Shown piece after piece: positions 1 through 7,316 of a DNA stretch of 17,620 nucleotides. The number at the start of each line of letters is the position of its first letter. Position 1 is the first letter of the stretch. The stretch is from Chalciporus piperatus (lineage: Eukaryota; Basidiomycota; Agaricomycetes; Boletales; Boletaceae). The stretch is from positions 1 through 17,620 of the forward strand of contig JBBPTG010000385.1 of the NCBI GenBank assembly GCA_038093975.1. Reading direction: 5' to 3'. The notes beneath the pieces were generated by a model. That model was not told the origin of the DNA and did not search any database. It worked only from the letters and a program-made list of their open reading frames with translations. The translations under genes were made by a program, and so were the position numbers.

Positions 1-258
1 ATGGCTCCAGGTTTGCTTCTTGCGTAAATGCTTCTTGAGACCCTCCAAGGTAGCGAAGCCTTTCTGCTGAGGACAGCCAGCAGGGGAACAGAGGCAGAGG
101 TAGACACCCTTATCATTTGGGTAGACAGTAATTGGGTGACCGATCTCTTGAAGAGTGAAGGTGGTGCCATTGGTGAGACCAATGGTACATTTCTTCTGAT
201 GTTTGGAGTGCTCCTTTTTGATGTCAAAGGAAGCCAGACACTTGCCACAGGTATACAT
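1..258 (-). CDS. Partial zinc-finger-like ORF, open at left edge
   Basis: Read on the minus strand from an ATG at 258, the frame stays open for 86 codons to base 1, so the C-terminus lies outside the window. An in-frame TGA lies eight codons upstream of the ATG, which supports this start. Residues 3-24 give a C2HC/C2H2-like pattern: Cys4, Cys7, His17, His20, Cys24. A second Cys/His cluster follows, with Cys55, Cys57, Cys62 and His77 in a segment ending in basic residues (KKHLRKK). This resembles the degenerate zinc-binding segments of fungal OrsD/DUF3505-like and transposon-associated proteins, but I cannot name a family. The reverse frame (28-309 plus) looks like a shadow. The neighbourhood is repeats and retroelement relics, so a mobile-element origin is likely but inferred. 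Confidence 0.45.
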   Translation of the reverse strand, partial: MYTCGKCLASFDIKKEHSKHQKKCTIGLTNGTTFTLQEIGHPITVYPNDKGVYLCLCSPAGCPQQKGFATLEGLKKHLRKKQTWSH

Positions 259-337
259 GATCTCGGAAGATGTGATATGTCAGGAAGAGATGACAGGTGT
301 CAGAAATGACGGAAGGTGAGAAAGGTGATAGAATAGA

Positions 338-433
338 ATGTTTTCAACATTGCTGAGGTAAGACTGCCTATTTTGGGCGACATACATGTTTTCAACATTG
401 CTGAGGTAAGACTGCCTATTTGGGGTGACATTT
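338..433. repeat. 48-bp tandem duplication
   Basis: Two adjacent copies, 338-385 and 386-433, share the opening ATGTTTTCAACATTGCTGAG and continue in register through GGTAAGACTGCCTATT, diverging only towards the end of the unit. The period is 48 bp. It lies in non-coding DNA between the zinc-finger-like ORF and the Gypsy relic. It looks like a recent local duplication and no function is visible. Confidence 0.85.
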
Positions 434-612
434 GGGCAACATTGTGGCTCAATATTGTTACCTAAGCAAGAATGACAGATAATTTAGAGATAGTAGACTG
501 AGAACACCCTGCCACCATGTCACTCTTCAATTGTCTGTTTGATGGTCTTATAGCCCAAAAAATGATGGGCTGAGTGACAGTCCGCGGATCTTCAGTGCCA
601 GTGGGATTGATG

Positions 613-966
613 TGTGTTTACGACAAAATCATCAGCGACCGAGGACCACAATTTGCATCTGAGCTCGCTCATGAACTAGGACAAATCCTCGGATATGACC
701 TTTCGATGGGGAAACCAAACATGTTAACCAGAAGGTAGAAACCACCAGCAAATCTCTGTTCTATCTCATGATGAACCCTTCCCTCAGTGATCACCGAGTC
801 TGCTCTACCTGCTGTTGAAGATCGCCTCCACTCTCTCACCATTGCCAGAGATGAAGTTCACCCCATATTTCATGCTGCTCTCCTGGACCACATACATGTC
901 CACTGTCCTATATACCAATGCTTAAAGCACTCTCCAACATGGTACAATCATCAGGAAATAGTATAG
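613..966 (+). pseudogene. Degenerate Ty3/Gypsy integrase relic
   Basis: From 613 the plus strand encodes a short segment with the motif KIISDRGPQFASEL, the hallmark of the Ty3/Gypsy integrase catalytic core around its second acidic residue. The frame ends at a TAG at 736-738. Integrase-like residues (HVNQKVE) continue in another frame from about 712, so the usual intervening motif has been lost through a frameshift or deletion. From 787 a further fragment (PAVEDRLHSLTIARDE) resembles the region downstream of the integrase core, closing at a TAG at 964-966. No LTRs, reverse transcriptase or RNase H were found. This is an inactive remnant; the element's full extent cannot be set from this window. 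Confidence 0.75.
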
Positions 967-1098
967 CACAAATGGCCTGTTATGGCATAGGGTTTTTTTT
1001 CCTGATGATATCAAACTATGGAAGCAGACTAAGCATCTCAAGGGAAGTAAGTAGATGTCATGTGTATCATGGTCACTTCAATGGAGAGACTGACATTA

Positions 1099-1166
1099 GG
1101 CGCGCACGTGATGTTTGATGTTAGCGCGCACAGTGCGCGCCCGTGCGCGTCAACGCGCACACCCAG
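1099..1166. repeat. CGCGCAC-rich island
   Basis: A GC-rich patch repeats GCGCGCAC/GTGCGCGC-type words several times in about 70 bp, inside otherwise AT-leaning DNA. A second, shorter patch of the same words lies at about 1556-1576 (GGCGCGCACGGGCGCGCAC). The alternating purine-pyrimidine character and the clustering suggest simple-sequence expansion. No coding frame is supported. Confidence 0.6.
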
Positions 1167-1912
1167 ATTTTTGTTCTTTTCCTTCATTCTAGGCATCATC
1201 TGGGATGTGTTTCATGACTATCATCACATATCTTCTATGAAGCCCTCTCTTGACTTCTTCAATGAAGCAATTCACAGCTAGTCCCCAGCTAGCCCCTAAC
1301 TTTCCCTAACGTCACCCCTAACTTTTGTTTGCAATATCTTGCAGGGAGTAAACCATAACCCTGATCCAACCATGACCCAACCCCTGTTTCTGGGGGGTCA
1401 AAAGGCATATTGGAGAGGATATATGAGGATATATGAGGGGTTGAGGGGGGGTCAAAATCTGCGATTTTTCACTCTCCTAGGCCAGGGGGGGTCTAAACAA
1501 AGGTATTACTGTCTATTTGGAGTGTTTTGGGAAGCACTGGCATGCTTTAAATACTGGCGCGCACGGGCGCGCACCCGGATTCATGGGCATGAATCCTGGG
1601 TAAGATTATTAGGCATTGAGATTGTACAGAGATGTTAGTTGTGAGGGGAAAATGTTGTGCGACGTACCTAGCTAGAGCGTGCGTCCTTAAAGCTGTAGCA
1701 TGAATGCCGGTTGGGGATAATAATCTATTGGCGCACCTGATATGACGTGTGCTATGTATCGTGAGCCAATCGCGGAATGACATGGGGACTTGGGTGTCAT
1801 CGACGCCCGCTGGGCGCACGAACCTACCTTCGGTAATCATCGCATCATTTTGATTGTCGGACTGAATCGAGTGCGAGGCAAAATATAAATTCGTGACTTT
1901 TACCGCTCTTTC
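1167..1912. other. Non-coding stretch with CCCTAAC words and a short palindrome
   Basis: No convincing gene is seen. Three spaced CCCTAAC words occur at about 1294-1322, reminiscent of degenerate fungal telomere repeat but not tandem. A directly repeated GAGGATAT word lies near 1415-1436. At 1577-1596 there is a perfect palindrome with 9-bp arms around GG (GGATTCATG-GG-CATGAATCC), directly after the second CGCGCAC patch. Confidence 0.5.
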
Positions 1913-2130
1913 GGGCCGCTTGGACGCCCGCCGCATGCACAGGTGCCAGATCTGCACAGCCAAAGCAAATCAAATGATGTATTTATTGCGAGGGTGGATC
2001 CACATGTTCAACAGCGCGTGCCCGTGCATGGGGCGTCCTGGACGCCCGTCGTGCAGCACACAGTAACAGTACGTAAAGACCGCAATTGTAATAGTAATAT
2101 ATTCAATCTGTGTATGAGTGGCGCGTGAAC
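1913..2130. repeat. Left, degenerate end of the palindrome array
   Basis: A degenerate palindrome at 1913-1929 and a perfect GGGCGTCCTGGACGCCC at 2031-2047 precede the regular tandem units. Neither has the partner palindrome 69 bp downstream that the regular modules have. The sequence just before 2131 is a diverged form of the AT-rich spacer seen in the array (words such as GTATGAGTG before the palindrome). I read this as the decayed left margin of the same repeat family. Confidence 0.65.
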
Positions 2131-2689
2131 GGGCGTCCTGGACGCCCACCGTGCAACGAGTGGCCGTGGTCACGTGACGTCGATGGCTTTGCACCACACG
2201 GGCGTCCTGGACGCCTGCACACATCCCCATAACTCGTGTACATAGTAATTGTATTAGATACAACTATTTTTACTCACTGCGTACTACTGGTGCATGAACG
2301 GGCGTCCTGGACGCCCACCGTGCAACGAGTGGCCGTGGTCACGTGACGTCGATGGCTTTGCACCACACGGGCGTCCTGGACGCCTGCACACATCCCCATA
2401 ACTCGTGTACATAGTAATTGTATTAGATACAACTATTTTTACTCACTGCGTACTACTGGTGCGTGAACGGGCGTCCTGGACGCCCACCGTGCAACGAGTG
2501 ACCGTGGTCACGTGACGTTGACGCCAATGCACCACACGGGCGTCCTGGACGCCTGCACACATCCCCATAACTCGTGTACATAGTAATTGTATTAGATACA
2601 ACTATTTTTACTCACTGCGTACTACTGGTGCGTGAATGTTTGCACCACACGGGCGTCCTGGACGACTGTCGTGCGGCCACAAATCTCAT
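2131..2689. repeat. 169-bp tandem satellite, three full copies plus a deleted fourth
   Basis: Units 2131-2299, 2300-2468 and 2469-2637 repeat with an exact 169-bp period and only a few substitutions. A fourth copy from 2638 lacks an internal 56 bp, which brings its palindrome to 2651. Each full unit begins with GGGCGTCCTGGACGCCC (8-bp arms, one central base), has GTCACGTG centrally, a second near-palindrome 69 bp after the first, and then an AT-rich spacer of about 84 bp containing TAGTAATTGTATTAGATACA. The high identity implies recent amplification or homogenisation. Short ORFs across it are by-products of the repeat. Confidence 0.92.
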
Positions 2690-2870
2690 GCTCTCGACTC
2701 CTCAACCTCTCGCGCGATCACAGTAAGTCACTCCCTTGCCCTTGCAACTGAACAATAGTTCAGAGTTAACGACAACAACGACTGCGACGCGAAAATAACG
2801 TGAGGATAGTCACGAGATCGAACTACGGTGTGCCCAGCCCATTCCCTTGACTTATTCCGCGCTAACTTTT
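2690..2870. other. Unique insert between satellite and minisatellite
   Basis: This segment contains no array palindrome. It includes CAGTAAGTCACTCCC, which resembles a splice donor, but no exon can be supported on either side. It marks the left junction of the segment that interrupts the palindrome array. Confidence 0.35.
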
Positions 2871-3160
2871 TCCCCTACACCTATGGCACCCGTTCTTGGT
2901 CCATTATCTGCCTCGCATCCCGGCCATTCTTCCCCTAGTCCACCGAGTGGCCCCTCGCCCACCATCATCGCACAACACGCACTACGGCCGTCCCCTACAC
3001 CTATGGCACCCGTTCTTGGTCCATTATCTGCCTCGCATCCCGGCCATTCTTCCCCTAGTCCACCGAGTGGCCCCTCGCCCACCATCATCGCACAACACGC
3101 ACTATGGCCGTCCCCTACACCTATGGCCACCGTCCTTGGTCCATTATCTGCCTCACATCC
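2871..3160. repeat. 120-bp minisatellite, about 2.4 copies
   Basis: Copies start at 2871, 2991 and 3111 with a period of exactly 120 bp. The first two are almost identical and the third is partial and more diverged. Because 120 is a multiple of three, every frame through it repeats. The plus frame 2847-3272 reads as a Pro/Ser-rich 40-residue repeat (SPTPMAPVLGPLSASHPGHS and onward), followed by a non-repetitive tail. Two other frames are equally open, there is no codon signature or homology, and the tail runs into the next palindrome at 3234. Coding potential is therefore weak, and I call a repeat rather than a gene. Confidence 0.85.
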
Positions 3161-3233
3161 GAGCAGCCCACAATGGCTAGGTAAACAAAGTAAGTTTTTA
3201 TTCATTCTATTTCTCACTACGCTCGTGCACTGC

Positions 3234-3806
3234 TGGCGTCCTGGACGCCCATGCTCGTGCTCATCATTATAGATAGATAGTTAATAGTGTGTGAATACTA
3301 GCTACAATTGTAATGAATTAATTGACTATGTACTACTGGTGCAGTCACGGGCGTCCTGGACGACCGTCGTGCAACGAGTGACCGCGGTCACGTGATCTCG
3401 ATGCCCGCGCACACGACGGGCGTCCAGGACGCCCGTTCTCGCTTCCATTGCTACAGTAAATACACAGTGTACATACTATTGGAATAAACACCTATATTAT
3501 CATTCACTGTGTATGACTGGTACACGCGCGGGCGTCCTGGACGACCGTCGTGCAACGATGGACCGCGGTCACGTGACTTCGATGCCAATGCACCACACGG
3601 GCGTCCTGGAAGCCCGTCGTGCAAACACCAATCCTAGTCACATACCTCATGACCCGTGTACATAGTCATTGTATTAAATACATGTATTGTCACCTTACTG
3701 TGTATGAGTGGTGCGTGCACGGGCGTCCTGGACGCCCATCGTGCAACACGCAACTGTGATCACGTGCGCATCTGTATCAGCATGTGCGCGGGCATCCCAG
3801 AAGCCC
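3234..3806. repeat. Right, diverged part of the palindrome array
   Basis: Palindromes of the GGGCGTCCTGGACGCCC family occur at 3234, 3349, 3418, 3530, 3599, 3721 and 3790. They pair as 3349/3418, 3530/3599 and 3721/3790, each exactly 69 bp apart, with CACGTG at +40 in each (3389, 3570, 3761). The module-to-module period is 181 and then 191 bp instead of 169. The copy at 3418 has the central base swapped (GGGCGTCCAGGACGCCC), as if inverted. Modules at 3349 and 3530 also carry ACCGCGGT next to GTCACGTG, making a compound palindrome. The AT-rich spacers are clearly diverged from those at 2.1-2.6 kb. Confidence 0.9.
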
Positions 3807-3881
3807 ATTCTCCGTGCAGTCTATTCAATATAGCTACCAACTGACTATAGGGTGACAGGGGATTGCCTTTTACGGAACCCT

Positions 3882-3901
3882 AATGTCCCAATTGGGACAT
3901 T
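3882..3901. repeat. 20-bp perfect palindrome
   Basis: AATGTCCCAATTGGGACATT is identical to its own reverse complement. It is flanked by CCCT on the left and TAGGG on the right, so the hairpin can extend with a small bulge to about 30 bp. Immediately right, about 3903-3922, is a TTAGGG-like patch (TAGGGTTAGGTTTAGGGTTA). The patch is too short and irregular to be a true interstitial telomere. Confidence 0.85.
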
Positions 3902-4120
3902 CTAGGGTTAGGTTTAGGGTTACAATCCACCCTAGGGATGGTCAAAAGCTACTCATAACCCTGGGGGAGCGGGGAGCAAAGTGGTGAGACGTCGAAAGCG
4001 AACTCTTGCAAAAGGGGCCTTCTGTCTCGGAAGCAAACAAAAGGGGCTTCGTGAGGAGCAAGCCAATGCTGACCAAGACGGAAATCCGGACCGACATCCC
4101 ATCAGTGGACGCACAATTTT

Positions 4121-4160
4121 GAAAGTGAGACCTGGACCACTTTCGGGTCCAGGAACTTTC
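4121..4160. repeat. 40-nt inverted repeat / hairpin
   Basis: GAAAGT, then CCTGGACC, are matched by GGTCCAGG, then ACTTTC, on the other side of a 7-nt loop. The 8-bp inner stem is perfect and a 6-bp outer stem is separated from it by a small asymmetric internal loop. The ORFs on both strands over 3953-4268 are probably shadows of each other, since neither shows homology. A decayed element end or an RNA hairpin are both possible. Confidence 0.6.
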
Positions 4161-4917
4161 GCAAACCGCTGCCAGTGTAAGCTCAACGGTGATCTAGGCC
4201 CGGCTCCCCTTGCACGTTGCAGCAATGATCGGACGCATACTACGCTAGCAGGAGTTTACGCCGTATAGCAATCGGTTGAATGGTGCAACTTGAACGCGTC
4301 AACACTGTAGCCCGAGCCTCAACCCAAGCTTCCGAAATGAAAAAAAAAACGTTTGCTGCGGCCGCAGACGATCCTGTTTCTTTACTTCTTTTTGCTTGTT
4401 CACGCAGCGCCCCAACAATCGCAGCACTGCACTGCTCTTGCGGTGGGCACCCTGGTAACCAATCGTGATTCAGATCGCCACGAGCATTACGTCCACCGTG
4501 ACAGCTTTCGTTGATCCGGCGGGGAACCGTAAGGCGTATTTTCTCCGTAAGTTACACCAAGCATGTCAAAGAGCAGGCTAATGAACTTGCCACGAACCAA
4601 ACATGTAGGGTATTGAACAATTCCCCCCCTCTCCGTGTGCGTTCCAGTTAACATTACAGGTGGCGCGATCGTCTGAACAGGATTAGGTTCTACGGCCTGT
4701 CCCTCAGGCCTCAGGAATGATCGTTCTTCCGAGTCCAAGGCCTGTGAGCATGGGTATCACCCTTGGTTACCATAGAGGCTAGTCAGTTCGGTCATTAAAA
4801 ATTTCCGCAATTGCACCGCTAAATTACGAGGTAGAGGTCCACAGGATGGCTGATTCAAGTTGGCGTACGCAGCGCCGAGGATTATTCGAATTGGTTGATG
4901 CATAACAACACTTGGTG
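4161..4917. other. Intergenic region upstream of the peroxygenase
   Basis: No supported gene or RNA was found. A run of ten A near 4339-4349 and short non-conserved ORFs on both strands (4280-4468 plus, 4487-4738 minus) are the only visible items. The last few hundred bases presumably hold the upstream control region of the gene starting at 4986. Confidence 0.4.
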
Positions 4918-4924
4918 TATAAAG
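4918..4924 (+). promoter_or_regulatory. TATA box of the peroxygenase gene
   Basis: TATAAAG lies 68 nt upstream of the ATG at 4986, and the interval is pyrimidine-rich (CTTTTGGCTCACC). This spacing suits a fungal core promoter with a short 5' leader. It is the only TATA-like match close to this start. Confidence 0.6.
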
Positions 4925-4985
4925 AGGGTGGTAAGTCTGTTACCTTCGCTACCATCATATCTTTTGGCTCACCTTCGTATTCAGA

Positions 4986-6490
4986 ATGAGGTTGCAGCTC
5001 CTCTCAACACTCGTCGCTCTAGTCCCATTCACGTTGGGGTATCCGGGGTTGGCACATTTTCGAGAATATCATTCACTTGCAGGGCTATCTCAAGAGCAGA
5101 TTCGGGCTGTAGCTCGAACCTTCGACAGCACCCCAGGTGCCCAGCCTGTCCCTCCTGCTATCAATGATACATCTTCCAAACTGGTAAATGATGGGGACCA
5201 TCCATGGCAGCCTCTTCGTCCTGGTGATATTCGTGGTCCTTGTCCAGGATTGAATACGCTTGCCTCGCATGGGGTGAGTTATCTCCATCCTAATCACCTT
5301 GGACATTCTCAGATCAGATTTAATACATCAGTACATTGGCCGTAGTGGTGTAGCGACTCCCGGGGAGATTATTACTGCCGCACAACAAGGTAAGCAACCC
5401 TCCCCGATCCATAAATTCCGTTGAACGGGCTTATCTACCTGGCCGTTGAAGGTTTTAATATGGGATGGGGCTTGGCGGCGTTCGTCACTTACGCTGTATG
5501 TCAGACATGTTCCCGCATCCTTCAGTTTACTGATGCACGGTATCTCGAAACACCATAGGCATTCGTTGTCGACGGAAACCACTTGACCAACTTGATGAGC
5601 ATTGGTGCGAACGTGACGGAAATGCAACAACTCACTGGCGGGCTCAGCATCCACGGAAACTTTGAAGGTGAGCTTGACCTTCACTCCTTGCGGGTCTCTT
5701 GGTCTTTGTCACAGCTATTCACTGAGACCGATATTATGTCAAACCCAGGTGATGCAAGCAATACTCGAGGGGACTATTATTTCGGCAACAACTACAGTTT
5801 CAACGAAACCTTGTTTGAGCAGGTAGCGCACGCCTCCTCCGTGGATTCTCCACGTTTCTGACAATTCCCCCTTCTCAGCTCGCCGAAGCCGCTAACTTGG
5901 TTGGCAATGGTGTGATCACGCTCCAGTCAGCAGCTCTGGATAAATCTATGCGGATCAACGACTCGATAGCTCGCAACCCAACCTTCAACTTCGAATGCCC
6001 GCGTGTCCTGACTGCCTACGCCGAGACGACTTTCCCGCTTGCGTTCTTCGTCAACGACCAAAACGCGAATTCGACGCTCAACCTCACGCTCAATGATGCG
6101 CGTAGCTTCTTTGAGTTTAATAGATATCCCGAGGGTTTCTATCGTCGCCAAGCTCCGTACGATTTCGTAGAGGTCGGCACGATGCTTGACGAGGTTGTCA
6201 GTATGGTTGGTGTTCCACCTGGCCACAATGAAGGGCTGGGTAACTTTGTGACGTCTTCCTGGGACACTGCGAACGTAAGTTCGGAACTATCGGATCGTCT
6301 CATCCTGTCGACTAACGCACGCCTTTCTTTTTAGACGTGTTACGGATATGGTGTGCAGGCGAACCTGACAGCGAAGCTGTACCCAAACCCAACCCCTGAA
6401 CTGCTCACGGCGATAAAAGCCAACTTGGAAACGTTTTACCAGACTTTGCAAGATCCGACTTGCCCGCAGCTATTCCCCTTCGGTCAGTGA
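4986..6490 (+). CDS. Secreted heme-thiolate peroxygenase (UPO / chloroperoxidase family)
   Basis: Seven exons (4986-5273, 5332-5389, 5452-5495, 5559-5667, 5749-5822, 5879-6274, 6335-6490), all with GT-AG introns of 56-81 nt, encode 374 aa. Residues 1-18 form a signal peptide (MRLQLLSTLVALVPFTLG). Family motifs: GPCPGLNTLASHG with the axial heme ligand Cys86; EGD at 166-168, split by an intron, with Arg173 (EGDASNTR); and the acid-base Glu240 in TAYAETTFP. Cys325 and Cys366 match the C-terminal disulfide of long Agrocybe-type peroxygenases. Several N-glycosylation sequons are present (NDT, NVT, NET). The EGD-Arg-Glu set argues for an unspecific peroxygenase, which uses hydrogen peroxide to oxygenate C-H bonds, rather than a chloroperoxidase with EHD-Ser-Glu. 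All catalytic residues are intact. Substrate cannot be inferred. Confidence 0.95.
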
Positions 6491-6617
6491 GTATGTGGGG
6501 AGCGGTCTTCTGACTCCTACTTTCGTTATCTCACCTGGACTTTTTTTTCAATAATGCTACCTTCCGTATCACACCGGACTCGGACTATCCGCTCGTACTT
6601 ACACAAGTTTTTTTTTA

Positions 6618-6623
6618 AATAAA
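6618..6623 (+). terminator. Poly(A) signal of the peroxygenase gene
   Basis: AATAAA lies 128 nt after the TGA and follows a T-rich tract (about 6541-6616 contains two T runs). It is the first canonical hexamer downstream of the stop, so it is the likely polyadenylation signal. Confidence 0.5.
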
Positions 6624-6666
6624 TACATCTGTGGTTCGACGATGTGCTTTCGCAACAACTACCACT

Positions 6667-7186
6667 CTGGTATAATTATTTTCCTTACAATCCTCGCCAT
6701 ATGATCGCTGATTCAAGCGTATTAATAGCACAACATTAACGATGCGGAAAGTCGGAGGACCTGTATTCACCCACTCTCAATTGGTCCAACTTTGCAAGCA
6801 CGCCTATCCAGGGCGGGATGAGAACAACAACCAACGATTTGTCTATTCAGCCGCGATGAATCTGGCATCGAAGCACAAGACCGAGTTCATAGCGGTTGAT
6901 GTCGGTCGTCCAACAACAAGATTCATCTACCGAATCTATTCCAGGGATCTGGAGGAGACGGAGACAGCAACCAACTTCGAGAAGTTTGAAGAGCGCGAGG
7001 TGGTGGCGAGGGTTAGAAGGGGTTTTGGACATCGTGGTGTTAAAGGGCGAATACCATTTGACACCTTCGCGGTAGATTGAGGTGGACCATGCGGGATGGA
7101 AAGTAACTCTTCGAACTCACTTTTGCCTTACGAGGGTTCAATCTTTGATGTAGGATAGAGGTGTTCAATTTGTTCTCGAAATGCTG
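6667..7186 (+). repeat. Inverted duplication, copy 1
   Basis: This segment aligns with the reverse complement of 14026-14564. The match starts at CTGGTA, runs through a 5' flank, the whole 112-aa ORF and about 105 nt of 3' flank, and ends at GAAATGCTG. Sequence on both sides is unrelated to copy 2. There are only about five substitutions in the 3' flank. In copy 2 the matching 5' flank has the form of a 65-nt intron (GTAAGT...TAATAG); here its donor has changed to GTATAA. Confidence 0.9.
6742..7080 (+). CDS. Unknown small protein, 112 aa (paralogue of 14132-14485)
   Basis: The protein starts MRKVGGPVFTHSQL and is basic in its C-terminal half (EEREVVARVRRGFGHRG). There is no signal peptide, membrane segment or recognised domain. 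Coding status rests on comparison with the inverted paralogue: about 82% identity by eye, and both length differences (12 nt and 3 nt) keep the frame. Twenty codons differ by amino-acid replacement and only three silently. A possible intron starting at GTAGATTG near the stop would hardly change the C-terminus. It may be a complete small gene, or the last exon of a larger gene whose 5' part was not copied here, because homology begins exactly at the intron-like boundary. No function is proposed. Confidence 0.6.
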   Translation: MRKVGGPVFTHSQLVQLCKHAYPGRDENNNQRFVYSAAMNLASKHKTEFIAVDVGRPTTRFIYRIYSRDLEETETATNFEKFEEREVVARVRRGFGHRGVKGRIPFDTFAVD

Positions 7187-7316
7187 TCCCTGAGGAGCCT
7201 CGAGCGACGGAGCCAACGACGATCTCATCGGTATCCCAGTTTGGTTTGTTGTGCACGCGTCAAATTTCTAATGGACATACATTCGAGGTAAAATGGACAC
7301 AGCGGAAACTAATAAT

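Noticed and set aside
2847..3272. Pro/Ser-rich repeat protein of 141 aa
   Set aside because: The 120-bp unit keeps all frames open on one strand and also one on the other. There is no independent coding evidence and the C-terminal part runs into satellite sequence.
2131..3806. CRISPR-like array
   Set aside because: The repeats occur in fungal DNA, the spacers are themselves repeated, and the periods are 169-191 bp. This is a satellite, not a repeat-spacer array.
3953..4268. Overlapping ORFs of about 90 aa on both strands
   Set aside because: Both frames are open over the same GC-rich stretch, neither has a recognisable motif, and a hairpin lies inside them.
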